Virus record (IMG/VR): IMGVR_UViG_3300034104_005543
Location: 51,487 to 115,486 of that record
Strand: one strand, 5' to 3'
DNA from: a virus
DNA: 64,000 bases
In this document: in pieces, positions 17,454-28,632 of the stretch
Layout: each line of letters opens with the position of its first letter
Position numbering within the stretch: position 1 is the first letter of the stretch
Program-made: the position numbers and the translations under genes
The notes under the pieces: generated by a model
Database searches by the model: none
What the model saw: the letters and a program-made list of their open reading frames with translations, nothing else
Told to the model about the DNA's origin: nothing

Positions 17454-20400
17454 ATGAATATAACTGCCACTTCTTGTAATATTACAACGGAAGACTTAGA
17501 AAATTTTGAAGTTCATTTCGTTACACTTTATAAAACAGCTTTTGACGATTTAAAAGAAAATGAAAATTTAAATGTCAAAAAATTCATGCAGAATTACTTT
17601 AAAAGAGTATCTGAAATAGTAGACAATCCTAGCGAAAAGTATGAAAAAGCGTTACTTGCTACTTTAGTAGGTTCTGTAGCTTTAGTAAACACAGCGCGCA
17701 ACCCTATAAACAAAAATTATTTCCCGGATTATATAGTACAGCAACTTGGTAATATTCCTTGGAATATAGTAGATGATTCTTCTAAAGTAAAAGTAACTAA
17801 TTACTTAGATTTAATACCTGCTGTAAAACCCGTTGTAGCTCCTGTAATTAGTGCAAGAGAAAGTGATGCAGATTATGAAGCTTCTTTGTTTGAAATCAAC
17901 ACAATGAATATTGCGTTATTATTTCAACCTACAGATTCTGAATTCTATAACAGTAATGATTTATCCAAAGAAGTAGAACAAAAAAATGGCATAAAAGCTT
18001 TTAGAAAGTTTGTTGATTATTTTTTAAGTAATAGCAATAAAACTGTTCAAGACAAAGACCCTGTTCTAGAAAATATTTACATAAGACTTTTTAAGATAAA
18101 AGATGTTGATTCTTCAAAAATATATGGTAATCCAAAAGGGAGCGAATATGTTTATCTTATAGTAGACTCTCAAGGAAATCCTATTTATATAAACGATGAT
18201 GGTGTTATTGATTCAAGTGGAGCATATCATGCAGCATTTTATTCAAGGATTCCTGATGAAGTTATAAACAACATAGATAAGTATATGGATGGTAGTACAG
18301 ATAAAGTGCTATTAAATTTACTTATTAAAAGAGGAATGGTTTTAAATCCTGAAAAATATAAAGCCAGTACTTTATCTTCATCTACGGATTCTAATGTTAT
18401 AACTCAGATAGAAACTGAAAAAGAACAATATATACAATCGCTTCTTGCATCCACGCGTAGTATAGCAAGATTTATCAAGGATAGAATTCTTGAAGATCCT
18501 GAAAATAATTTTATGGAAATTGATACTTTAAATAGCAGATTTGGTTATTTAAAGTATATATCCAAAAGAGCGGATTTAGCAGAAAAAGGTGATAGCTTTA
18601 TTACAGATGAAAGTGGTAAATTTATAAACGGTGTACAATCTATTGCTTATAAACCTGCTAAAGTATTGGGTAAAAAACAAGATGCTCGTTTAGTTATAAA
18701 TGATAAGTTTAATGTAACAATATTTCTTAGCAATAATAAACTAGGATTTGCAGGAGATAGAACCAACCCTCGTTTACTTCCTATTGTAGATGCATTAGTA
18801 GAATTATTAACAGATGATACTATTTTGTATGGAGGTGTACCACTACCAACCGCTGAAAAAAACGAAATACTAAAACAATTTTACTTTCAGGAAATAACAT
18901 CTGCAAAAGCTCCTATTAAACATAATACAAAAAATTCTAATGAAGCGTTATGGACTGTAACTGTTAGTGAAAAAAATAGCAATGAAGCAACTGTTTATAA
19001 AAAAGGTACTGATAAAGAAATTTTTAAACAGTATCTAAAACAAAGTTTAGAAGCAAATTATTTACTAAACCCTGCTAATGAAACTATTAAAATTCCTACT
19101 ATTATCCAAGACGGTGATATTAAAACTCTTATTTTAAAAGAAATAAGCAGTGCTGATTATATAGCTCAATACTTTAAGTTGCCTATAACTGTAACAGAAA
19201 ATAGCGACAAATTACCAATTCTAAATCCTACACTAGCAATAAATTTTGAGTCTCCTTTTACTATTAAAACAAAAGAAGTAAAAGAAGAGTTTGTTGATGA
19301 CGAACTGTGGATGTCTAAAAACATTGCTAACTTATCTACAGAAAAGCTAAATAAGAAAGCTTTAGAGTGGTTTAATACAAACCCTATAACTAAAAACATA
19401 CCGCTACAACAACTTTTTAATATAGTAAATTCAGGAGCTCTTGCTACTTGGAGCAGAGCTGGTGTTACATTGTACAGCGGTTCTCAATATACCGACCTTT
19501 ATCACGAAGCCTGGCATGAATTTACAGAGATGTGGTTTACACCAGAACAAAAACAAAATCTTCTTTCAGAAGTAAAAAAAATAAAAGGTAAGGTAACATA
19601 CTATTATAAGAACGAAAAAATAACCAAACTAGCTTCTGAAATAGATAGTTACCAAGAAGCAATGGAATTTTTAGCAGATGAGTATAGAATGTTTGCTATT
19701 AATGAAAGCGCTTCTGTAGTAACAAAAACAATTAAAGCAATATTCAAAGCGATAAAAAACTTGCTGGATTCTTTATTTGGTAAAACTACTTCTTTAGATA
19801 ATAGTATAAATACTTTTGATAACCCTGTTATTAAAGAGATTTTTACTACACTATACACAGGTGATGTAAAAAAACTTGAAGCTTACCGCTATGATATAAA
19901 TCAAGGTACTACAGATGTGTTGCAAAGAACAATAGTAGGTGTAGGAAAAAAAGAAGAAAGATATAAGTTTACTTCGCAAGAAAGTATTTTATTACAGCAA
20001 GCTATTAATTCAATAGTTTTTGATGCAGCACTTACACAAAGAGATACTAAAAGTCAGCAAGGAACTATAGTAGGTAGTGTTAGACTTTTATTTAGATCGG
20101 ATAAAGTTGAAAGATTTCATAAACTTATTGCAGAACGTTTTGCTGAAAAACAAAAAACTTTTGAACAACTTGCTAATAATTCTGAAACGACTAATGAAGA
20201 CCTAAAAAAATCATATAGAGAAATGGCATCTTTGTTTGCAGTGGCTTTAAGAAATTTAGGAAGTGTTGAAAAACTTAAAGATAGAACTGAAAATCAAGGT
20301 ATTATTAAATACTATATAGAAGAAAACGAGTTCATTAATGAAATATATAACGACGATGAAGAAGATTTTCTTGCTAAAGATGACGGGCAGTATTCTGATA

Positions 20401-23400
20401 AAGGAAATAATAGTACATCTTTACATAGCGACTTTTCACCGTATCTTAAACTGATGTTTTCCATAATGCCTGCTCTTAAAGTATTTAAAGAAAATACTTT
20501 ATATGTAAATGATAATTTAACAGAAGGTATAAAAAAAGTAGGTGATTATTATTATAGGGTAAACATGCTTTCTGGAGAACAATCAAGTATTGAAGCAAAA
20601 GATTTTCTTAGGTTGTTTAATACCCCTAGACATATTGTTGATGAAAACGGTAATATTATAAAAAGTAGTTCATATGTAGAAAGAGATGCTACAGGTTCTC
20701 CAGTAGCACTAGGTAATGCTAACATAGCTATAAGTAAACTAATAGAAACACCTGGTTTAACAGGTACTCTAAAACCATTATCATTACTTACTATAATTGA
20801 AGCTTTTGCTCAAAAAGGTACTTCTGTTACAGATAAATCATTTTTTGCATCAGTATATGGTATAATAGGAGGTAACGCTTTTACTAAATGGAATTCTATT
20901 ACAATACAAAAAGCTCAGAATCAGTTACAAGAAAAGATTAAACTCTACCCTGAATTCTATAACAATGTCAAAGAACACTTTTATACTTATAGTTCTTTAG
21001 TAAAAAGCTTGTCAAGAGAAAAGGTTCCTCCTATAATGGTTAGTATATCGTTAGATAAAGATAAAAAATACACCATAGAATCTTATATAGGAAACACAGA
21101 ATATATTAGCTTTTGGAATAAAAGAGAAGTTGAATACATTGACTATACTACAAAATTACCATCTGAAGAGCAAAAGCGTTATGGTTTAGTTCAAGTTGGT
21201 ACAGAACTTAAATTTAATGCGCAAGAGTTTTTTAATCATCCGGATAATAATAAAAATTATAATCCTGCAGCAAATAAACAAGATGTTGTATTTAAATATA
21301 CTGACCGTGATAAAATAGTTAATTATCTAAAACTATTAGGAATATTAAATAATAGTATTGTTTATCCTGAGTCATTAATAATAGAGATGCTCAAAGATTC
21401 TACAATCATAGATGGACTAAACGCGCTTAATATAGCTTTATTCAACTATAAACAAAACTTATCAGAAGTACCAAGTATTCTTTCTCTACTAAAAAAAGGT
21501 ATAGCTGCTATACCTGACTTAAAACAATTAACCCTAGTTGAAAAAGTATTTAGCTATGCAAATAAAATAGAAATTACTACTAATGATTATATGTACAAAG
21601 ATGCAAAAGGTGATTTGGTTAACGAGTTTTCGTTACAATCATCTATGATGCGATACGTACAGATGTATAATGATTCTGATCTAAAAGCAGAACTTTATCA
21701 AACACCTGAAGAAAATGCATTCTGGGTTGATTCATTGCTTAACAAAGCAATTTACGGCACCAACCCAAAAAAGTTTAGATTATTTTTAGCAGGAGGTATT
21801 ACTAATGATAATAACACAGGAATATCTGAAAATGATAACAATGTTTTTACTGCTACTATTGAATCAATAATTAATCTGCGTATTCAAAATGCATATAGAA
21901 TGTATCAGCATTCAGGAAAAAGTACACAGTATTTTATTAGTTTAGATAAACAACCTTTTATACAATACAATGCTGCCGACGAAATGGCTAATAATGTGTT
22001 TTACAATCAAATGTATAATTATTTTATAGCAGAAGCAGTTCGAGTCTATCAGACAGAAAACGGTGTAAGTGAAGGTGTAGAAATGTTTAGTAAATACGGA
22101 AAAGAATTTCTCTTTTTTGATTATATAAACGATTCAACCAAAACATTAGTAAAAAAATTAATAGCTGAAAATTATAATTTAGAACAACCTAATGTTACAG
22201 AAGTAATAAACAATGTAAAACAAAGTTTACAAAACTATAAAGCTACAATTATAAGTGAAATAAAAAACGAACATGAACAGCGAATAGAAAAAGCTATAAA
22301 TGCTTTTGCAAAAATTGATAATACTATTTTAGATAATGTTGATAAAGCAATAAAAGATACCGTTGGTGAAGAATCAGATGGAAATGGAAACAAGTTATAC
22401 CGTCATTACTATATGAATAATACTTTGTTTAACATGGAATCTCATATATTTTTCTATGGTGACTTAGCAAACTATCAATTATCAAAGGATGAATTTCCTA
22501 AACGAAATGCTCTTTTAGGTTCTGGTGGAAATCCTGTTTATTCAGATCCTGAATATAGAACTTTAATAAAAAACATTTTTGACTTTAGTGATACTAATGA
22601 TGCTATAATTAATCTTAAAAAGTTACCCATTACTATTCTAGAGGATGTAAAAGTAGGGTCAGAAAATTATAGTGAATATGAAAAAGCAGTAAAAACTATA
22701 ATTCAAGACGCAAAGACAGCTGAAAAAAGAGTAAGTCCTTACAAGGATGGCATGAAAGAAGCAGATGCTCAAGGTATAGTTTTACTAGATACTTATAGAA
22801 TGCTTTCATTAGCTTCAAATAATTGGAGTTCTGTAAAAGAAGATTACTATAATCGCATTAAAAATAATCAGCCTTTACCAATAAATGTTTCTGAATTTTT
22901 TCCTTCTTTAAAGTATCAATTTGCAGGACCAGCAACATATATTAAAGATGAAAAAACAGGTAAGCTTCAAATGTTTACTCTTAAATTTAATATAATACCA
23001 TTAATACCTAGTGTACTTAAAACTAAAATAGGAGAAGTAGAAAAAGAAAGATATCTCAATCTTGTTTCTAAAAAATTGGTTACTGAAAACATAGCAATGT
23101 TAACTTTTGTTTCTGGGTCCAAAAATAGTTTCTTGTTCGATAAAGAATCTAATATTTTCTACGATGATAATGGAAATTTGACAGAAAGTCCTTTTGTTAA
23201 AAACTATATTGATACAACCTTTTTCAAAGATCAACTTTATATAGCTCCTGTTTTTAAAGAAAAATCTTTAGTATCTAGTCAAAAAAGAACTAAAATATTA
23301 GATTTGTTTTATCAAAATGGTAAACTCACAGAAAAATTTGCAAGACATAAAGATTTAGTAGAAGAATATAAAAAATCTATTGCTGATGCAACGGAGATTT

Positions 23401-26400
23401 TTAAACAAAAACTTTCTTCGACACTACAAATAGATTTAAATAACCCTGATAAAAAAGCACTTGAGAAGTTTGCAGGTTACATAAAAGAACTGCTGCATAA
23501 AAAAGGTTATATAACAGCTGATGAAACTGAAATGATAACCATTGTAGATGGTGCTTTTGCGCAAGATTATTTACCGTCAGGGCTTGCTGTTATATTAGAT
23601 GGTATTATAGCAAACATTATTGAAAAAAATATTCTTCAGCAAAAGTTTCCTGGAGAACCTCTTATTCAAGTTGCTAATACAGGTTGGGAGTTTGTAGAAA
23701 CAGACCCTTTAAAAAAGAGATTAAAAAAAGATAAGGTTCGTTATAATAATAAGTTAAAATCATACAGACCTGGTCCTGATGGTACAACGTTACCAGGACA
23801 AGTAATAATATCAATGCAAGGAGGTTTTTATAAACTACTTAATCTTACTCATACTGATGGTAATCCTATAGGTACTGTACCAAGATTAAACGAAATGATG
23901 GGTATAGAATCATGGAAGAAAGAGCATATGCAAAAATTTATAATAACAGGAGATAGAATTCCTGTGCATGCTCATCCTTCTATGGAAGTTTTAGAAATTG
24001 TTGAATTTATAGATTCACTTCAAGGTAATGTTATTATACTTCCTTCTGAGATAGTAGCAAAATCTGGTGGTGACTTTGACGTAGATAAACTGACACTTCT
24101 TTATCCTACTTTTGATGATGCAGGTAATATATTAGAATACTCTCTTGACTATAATCAAAGCAAAGAGAGAATAAAAGAACTATCTGCAAAAATTAAAGTA
24201 GAAGAAAAACATACCGCTGCTTACTATAAACTATTACGAAAAATACTTAGCGCGGTTGCTAAAGATTTAAAAACAACAGGATTTCAAAATGTAGGTGAAT
24301 TAGCTAGTAGTAATAAAGCAGACCAGTACCGTAAAGTAGTTACTAAAAACGAAGAAGCATTTGCGGAGTATGATGACATTGAGTTAAAAGCAGATGAAAC
24401 TTTAGACTCTATCGCAGCAAAAATTGAAGATATCAATCAGAAAATTGATGATATATTCAACAATAAACCTGAATTAAAAACTAAAGAAGATAAGTTAACT
24501 GAATCTGAAAAGCAACTTATTAAAACTGCTGAAGAATACACTAACGCAGTTTTTTATTTCAAAAACATAGTAGGCGCTATAGGTAATAGAATAAATCAAA
24601 ATGTAGCAGCACTACTTACTGTAGAAGAATTATTCCCTTATTTAATTTTACCTACTACTGACGAAAACCTAAAATCAATAGCTAATAGTACAGAAAACAA
24701 ACAATTAAGTGAATTTCCTATACCTTCAGAAAAAAGAAAATATAGTTATATAACAGATCCTTTTGAATCTTTGCTAAAGTTAGACTACAATAGTGCCGGT
24801 AAAAAAAGTTTAGGTATTATTGCTGTATTTTCATCAATGCTTAATGAAATGGCTGAAGCAAATCTACGACTACCCAATGGTATAATGGTTAAGGGTGGAG
24901 GTTTTAAAGTAGTAAAAATACCATTTATGTATAGGAGCACTAAAGAAACAGTTGATGTACTTGTAGACGGTGAAATAAAACAGATTAAGATTGACGCTTT
25001 AGATTACTCAAGTCTAACTGATTTAGAAAATAATGATAAAGGTGACTACACAGGACAAAAGATTCAAGCTTCTGTTGACGTAGAAAAAGACCCTTGGTTA
25101 TTACGTCTTGGCATTAGAAAAGAAACAGCATCTTTCCAATTAGGTTTAACTGGAGCAAGTGTAAAAGAAGGACCTCTTTCTATATTTTTACTTAATCCTA
25201 TGGTAAATCAGTTTGTTAGATATACGGAAATATCACAAACACCGTTGTTGCCATTTTTTAGTAACATAAGTGATGGTGTTAATAGCAAACTTAGTACTGT
25301 TAGTAAGTTTTCAAAAATAATATCAAAACGAGAATTAACGGATTTAATAAAAAATTCTGATTATAGTGATGAAATAAAACAGAAAGCCGAAAAAGTTTTA
25401 CAGAAAACTTTTACTAAAGATAATATTATAGAATTAAATAATATCTTTTACAGTACTTCTATACAAAAACACGAATCAATAAATTTTGGTGCTTCTCACT
25501 ATGAATCAAAATTAAATCAAGCAGTGGGACTTATACATTATATAGCTATAAATGAAATGTTTAAGGACACTATTAATAAACTTTCTTTTGCTTTGCGACC
25601 AGATCGTCAGCGATTTGCTTCTATATTAGACTTTATGATTTTTGATAAAAAATTTGAAGAACTATACAATTCAATGCCTGATTTTACTCGTGAAGCGTTG
25701 CTTCAAATAAAAGAAAAAAGTGTGAGATCTTCTTTCTACATTAATACTAGCACTTTACCAAAAGCTTTATTAGAGCTACTATCACCCATGATGATACCTG
25801 TAGTAAACTTTATTTATGAAAAGCATTATAAAAATAAACAATTTGAATCGCAGATACCTTTTAAAGATACTAAAGCTGCAATAAAACTATACTCAAACAT
25901 CATTAGGTCTACACTATTGCAAAAACTTTTAAACTCTAGATATGATAATGATGTTTACAAAGGATTTAATATTATAACAAGTACTGAATTTACTTCTGAT
26001 AGTAATGCTGTAGAAACAGCCGTCCTTAATAATGACTTTAATATACTAGCAACCTCTGCTATAAAAGTTTTAGAAGTTAAGGATGAACTAAATAATGTTG
26101 TAGAAAAATCTATATATGTAAATAAACTTAATATTGCTCTTTTTGCTATGAGTGGTGCTGCCGATAAAAGCAATGCTGATTTTTATATCAACTACGGTAT
26201 GGCAAAACCTGATAGTAGAATTATAACAAGTCCTAAAAAACTTGAGAAATATCTTATTGAATACGAAATAGCTAAAAATAAATATCCAATAAGTGCGTTT
26301 GAAAAAACAATTTATTATGAACAAGTATATAAAAACATAACAGAGGATGTTGATTATAATAAAGTAACCAGCACTAATAAGGATGTAAAGAAAATTAACT

Positions 26401-28631
26401 ACGCTTATGAACTATTTTTGCGTGATATGGCACTTATAAATACTATGCCTTTATCAGTTTTAAGTGAAAAAAGTATAGGTAAGGGTACAACTAACATTGG
26501 TTATTTTATAAATCAATTTAAAGTAGCATATGGAAATATCTTATTACAATCATATCCTGTATTAAATAATATCAATACAAAAGTAAGAGATAGGTCTGAA
26601 AATCTAGAAGTTGAAATTATTGGTATCAAAGACAATTTAGAATACTACCGAAATCAAATACAAACTCTTATAGATCCTACAAAACAAGTAATGTCAAATA
26701 GCTTTGACAATATAATATTAAGTGATATTTTAACTGGAGTAGGATTGTTTTCAGTAATGCAGAATAATACTAGTACAACTGCTAGTAAAGTGCAACAACT
26801 TTTTGTCAACAAGAGCTTGATGCGAAATTTAGCTACTATTTCATTAAGTAATAAAGAGTTAAACGATTTGTTGAATTCAATATTATCAGAAGTTATTGCT
26901 AAAAACAATCACAAAAAAATGGGTTATGTCTATGTACTTCCAGAAAAGAAACCTATAACTGCAAATACTTTAGATATAGTACCTTATAGAAATATTAAGA
27001 CTACTAAATCTACTCTGTTTGTTGCAAAATCTGTTTCTACTTCTACTACAGATACTACACAAACTGCGGTAAGTACTCAACCCGAAACTGCTAGAACTAT
27101 ATATGATAAGATTAATAAAGATAAAAAAACAAAGTCTACTAATGTAGAGATAGCAGGTCAAGGAGATTTATCTGATGTAAAGTATAGTGCAAAAACATTT
27201 TGGAGTGAAGTGGTACCAGAAGCAAGAGCTTGGTTTGGAGATAACCTTATAATTGCATATAGAGGTAAAAAAACAAATACTTTCTTGCAAAACTATAAAG
27301 GTAGGCTTAGTGGAGAACCTGCATTAACAATAGGTAATCCTTTTGACTGGCAAGCTGAAACAGGTACCCGCGATGAACAAGGTATAAAATCTACTAAACG
27401 ATTTATACACTGGATGATTACTGGAGATAACATGGGTGTTACTGAAGCTACACCTGAATATAGGCAAGCTATTATTGATGATATTAAAAACGGTAAACTG
27501 AAAAATAGACCTATTATATATTATCAAGAAAAAGGATATGCTACTCATGCTACAGCTTTAGATTATCTTATAAATGAGTATAATTGGAATCAACCTACTA
27601 CACCTACTGTAAGTGAAGGTATTGAAATTAATTCTAAGCAAACAGGATTAGGAAATGATTTAACTAATGTACATTTTGCTACAAATGGTAAATCTAAATT
27701 TGATATAATCCCTACAGATAAATCTTTAAAAAACCCTGACTCTGTTAAATTAGATAGTAATGATTTAGCGGTTAAGTGGGCAATAGATAAAGGACTAAAA
27801 ACTTATGCTGATGCTTATGGTCAATCAGTAGAAGCTTGGTATAAATCAAACAATGCAATGTCAAAAGGCATTCCTAAAGGAACAGAAGGAGATGCTTATG
27901 ATATGAAACTTATGATAGGATTAATAACTGATAAGTTAAAACAATATCCTAATCTAGTTACACAAATTACAGAAAGAGGAGGTTTAGCGTTTTTAGATAA
28001 ATCTACTCATACTATGGGAACTGGTAGATGGTCTAGTAAAAATCCAAAAAATATGTTTATGAATGCTTTAAAACAGGCATATCAAAACGTATCTGCTACA
28101 CCTACTGTAACTGCAAAACCTACTACTCAAACTCTAGAATCAAAAACAGAATTAGAAGTTTATATTCCTGATTATAGTTTAGCTGAATCTGTATATAACA
28201 ATCTAAAAAGCAGAGAATCTAAAGGTGAGGATTTTATAAAGATTAAAAACGAACTGTATAAAAAATTCTACGATAATATTTCTCAGAAATACGATCAGAT
28301 ACCAAAAGATACTAACTTTAACATTAGATATATGTTAGGCAATACAGTAATAGAATCAGCAAACATTGAAAATGAAGAAAGTATAAAAAAGACACTTGTT
28401 TATGATAATATACCTCTTGGAAATGATGATAGAAGCAAGCAAATAAATTCAATATTAAACGGCTTGTTATACATAAATGCTTTTGTTTTGTATCAAAAAT
28501 TTGGTAAAATAAATAAGCAGTTTTTACCTCCTAAACTGGTTGCTAAAATAATGGTTAGAGAAACCATCGAACAAGCAAACATAAGTGAGGACGAATTGAA
28601 TAAAGTTTTAGAAGTTATAAGAAATTGTTAA
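17454..28631 (+). CDS. Virion-packaged DNA-dependent RNA polymerase, giant multi-domain protein
   Basis: 3725 residues, the largest gene. The catalytic signature DFDVD is at residues 2207-2211, within GNVIILPSEIVAKSGGDFD and preceded by GDRIPVHAHPSMEVLE. This arrangement belongs to the single-chain RNA polymerase of crAss-like phages (related to YonO and eukaryotic RNA-dependent polymerases), which is carried in the virion and transcribes early genes. A zincin motif, HEAWHEFTE, is at residues 684-691. After a Ser/Thr-rich linker near 3200, two further domains follow: about 3240-3380 (GNPFDW, STKRFIHWMITGDNMG) and about 3395-3550 (GDAYDMKLM, ERGGLAFLDKSTHTMGTG), then a helical end. I recognise these last two only as recurrent unknown modules. 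Whether the chain is cleaved is unknown. Confidence 0.92.
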   Translation: MNITATSCNITTEDLENFEVHFVTLYKTAFDDLKENENLNVKKFMQNYFKRVSEIVDNPSEKYEKALLATLVGSVALVNTARNPINKNYFPDYIVQQLGNIPWNIVDDSSKVKVTNYLDLIPAVKPVVAPVISARESDADYEASLFEINTMNIALLFQPTDSEFYNSNDLSKEVEQKNGIKAFRKFVDYFLSNSNKTVQDKDPVLENIYIRLFKIKDVDSSKIYGNPKGSEYVYLIVDSQGNPIYINDDGVIDSSGAYHAAFYSRIPDEVINNIDKYMDGSTDKVLLNLLIKRGMVLNPEKYKASTLSSSTDSNVITQIETEKEQYIQSLLASTRSIARFIKDRILEDPENNFMEIDTLNSRFGYLKYISKRADLAEKGDSFITDESGKFINGVQSIAYKPAKVLGKKQDARLVINDKFNVTIFLSNNKLGFAGDRTNPRLLPIVDALVELLTDDTILYGGVPLPTAEKNEILKQFYFQEITSAKAPIKHNTKNSNEALWTVTVSEKNSNEATVYKKGTDKEIFKQYLKQSLEANYLLNPANETIKIPTIIQDGDIKTLILKEISSADYIAQYFKLPITVTENSDKLPILNPTLAINFESPFTIKTKEVKEEFVDDELWMSKNIANLSTEKLNKKALEWFNTNPITKNIPLQQLFNIVNSGALATWSRAGVTLYSGSQYTDLYHEAWHEFTEMWFTPEQKQNLLSEVKKIKGKVTYYYKNEKITKLASEIDSYQEAMEFLADEYRMFAINESASVVTKTIKAIFKAIKNLLDSLFGKTTSLDNSINTFDNPVIKEIFTTLYTGDVKKLEAYRYDINQGTTDVLQRTIVGVGKKEERYKFTSQESILLQQAINSIVFDAALTQRDTKSQQGTIVGSVRLLFRSDKVERFHKLIAERFAEKQKTFEQLANNSETTNEDLKKSYREMASLFAVALRNLGSVEKLKDRTENQGIIKYYIEENEFINEIYNDDEEDFLAKDDGQYSDKGNNSTSLHSDFSPYLKLMFSIMPALKVFKENTLYVNDNLTEGIKKVGDYYYRVNMLSGEQSSIEAKDFLRLFNTPRHIVDENGNIIKSSSYVERDATGSPVALGNANIAISKLIETPGLTGTLKPLSLLTIIEAFAQKGTSVTDKSFFASVYGIIGGNAFTKWNSITIQKAQNQLQEKIKLYPEFYNNVKEHFYTYSSLVKSLSREKVPPIMVSISLDKDKKYTIESYIGNTEYISFWNKREVEYIDYTTKLPSEEQKRYGLVQVGTELKFNAQEFFNHPDNNKNYNPAANKQDVVFKYTDRDKIVNYLKLLGILNNSIVYPESLIIEMLKDSTIIDGLNALNIALFNYKQNLSEVPSILSLLKKGIAAIPDLKQLTLVEKVFSYANKIEITTNDYMYKDAKGDLVNEFSLQSSMMRYVQMYNDSDLKAELYQTPEENAFWVDSLLNKAIYGTNPKKFRLFLAGGITNDNNTGISENDNNVFTATIESIINLRIQNAYRMYQHSGKSTQYFISLDKQPFIQYNAADEMANNVFYNQMYNYFIAEAVRVYQTENGVSEGVEMFSKYGKEFLFFDYINDSTKTLVKKLIAENYNLEQPNVTEVINNVKQSLQNYKATIISEIKNEHEQRIEKAINAFAKIDNTILDNVDKAIKDTVGEESDGNGNKLYRHYYMNNTLFNMESHIFFYGDLANYQLSKDEFPKRNALLGSGGNPVYSDPEYRTLIKNIFDFSDTNDAIINLKKLPITILEDVKVGSENYSEYEKAVKTIIQDAKTAEKRVSPYKDGMKEADAQGIVLLDTYRMLSLASNNWSSVKEDYYNRIKNNQPLPINVSEFFPSLKYQFAGPATYIKDEKTGKLQMFTLKFNIIPLIPSVLKTKIGEVEKERYLNLVSKKLVTENIAMLTFVSGSKNSFLFDKESNIFYDDNGNLTESPFVKNYIDTTFFKDQLYIAPVFKEKSLVSSQKRTKILDLFYQNGKLTEKFARHKDLVEEYKKSIADATEIFKQKLSSTLQIDLNNPDKKALEKFAGYIKELLHKKGYITADETEMITIVDGAFAQDYLPSGLAVILDGIIANIIEKNILQQKFPGEPLIQVANTGWEFVETDPLKKRLKKDKVRYNNKLKSYRPGPDGTTLPGQVIISMQGGFYKLLNLTHTDGNPIGTVPRLNEMMGIESWKKEHMQKFIITGDRIPVHAHPSMEVLEIVEFIDSLQGNVIILPSEIVAKSGGDFDVDKLTLLYPTFDDAGNILEYSLDYNQSKERIKELSAKIKVEEKHTAAYYKLLRKILSAVAKDLKTTGFQNVGELASSNKADQYRKVVTKNEEAFAEYDDIELKADETLDSIAAKIEDINQKIDDIFNNKPELKTKEDKLTESEKQLIKTAEEYTNAVFYFKNIVGAIGNRINQNVAALLTVEELFPYLILPTTDENLKSIANSTENKQLSEFPIPSEKRKYSYITDPFESLLKLDYNSAGKKSLGIIAVFSSMLNEMAEANLRLPNGIMVKGGGFKVVKIPFMYRSTKETVDVLVDGEIKQIKIDALDYSSLTDLENNDKGDYTGQKIQASVDVEKDPWLLRLGIRKETASFQLGLTGASVKEGPLSIFLLNPMVNQFVRYTEISQTPLLPFFSNISDGVNSKLSTVSKFSKIISKRELTDLIKNSDYSDEIKQKAEKVLQKTFTKDNIIELNNIFYSTSIQKHESINFGASHYESKLNQAVGLIHYIAINEMFKDTINKLSFALRPDRQRFASILDFMIFDKKFEELYNSMPDFTREALLQIKEKSVRSSFYINTSTLPKALLELLSPMMIPVVNFIYEKHYKNKQFESQIPFKDTKAAIKLYSNIIRSTLLQKLLNSRYDNDVYKGFNIITSTEFTSDSNAVETAVLNNDFNILATSAIKVLEVKDELNNVVEKSIYVNKLNIALFAMSGAADKSNADFYINYGMAKPDSRIITSPKKLEKYLIEYEIAKNKYPISAFEKTIYYEQVYKNITEDVDYNKVTSTNKDVKKINYAYELFLRDMALINTMPLSVLSEKSIGKGTTNIGYFINQFKVAYGNILLQSYPVLNNINTKVRDRSENLEVEIIGIKDNLEYYRNQIQTLIDPTKQVMSNSFDNIILSDILTGVGLFSVMQNNTSTTASKVQQLFVNKSLMRNLATISLSNKELNDLLNSILSEVIAKNNHKKMGYVYVLPEKKPITANTLDIVPYRNIKTTKSTLFVAKSVSTSTTDTTQTAVSTQPETARTIYDKINKDKKTKSTNVEIAGQGDLSDVKYSAKTFWSEVVPEARAWFGDNLIIAYRGKKTNTFLQNYKGRLSGEPALTIGNPFDWQAETGTRDEQGIKSTKRFIHWMITGDNMGVTEATPEYRQAIIDDIKNGKLKNRPIIYYQEKGYATHATALDYLINEYNWNQPTTPTVSEGIEINSKQTGLGNDLTNVHFATNGKSKFDIIPTDKSLKNPDSVKLDSNDLAVKWAIDKGLKTYADAYGQSVEAWYKSNNAMSKGIPKGTEGDAYDMKLMIGLITDKLKQYPNLVTQITERGGLAFLDKSTHTMGTGRWSSKNPKNMFMNALKQAYQNVSATPTVTAKPTTQTLESKTELEVYIPDYSLAESVYNNLKSRESKGEDFIKIKNELYKKFYDNISQKYDQIPKDTNFNIRYMLGNTVIESANIENEESIKKTLVYDNIPLGNDDRSKQINSILNGLLYINAFVLYQKFGKINKQFLPPKLVAKIMVRETIEQANISEDELNKVLEVIRNC

Positions 28632-28632
28632 T

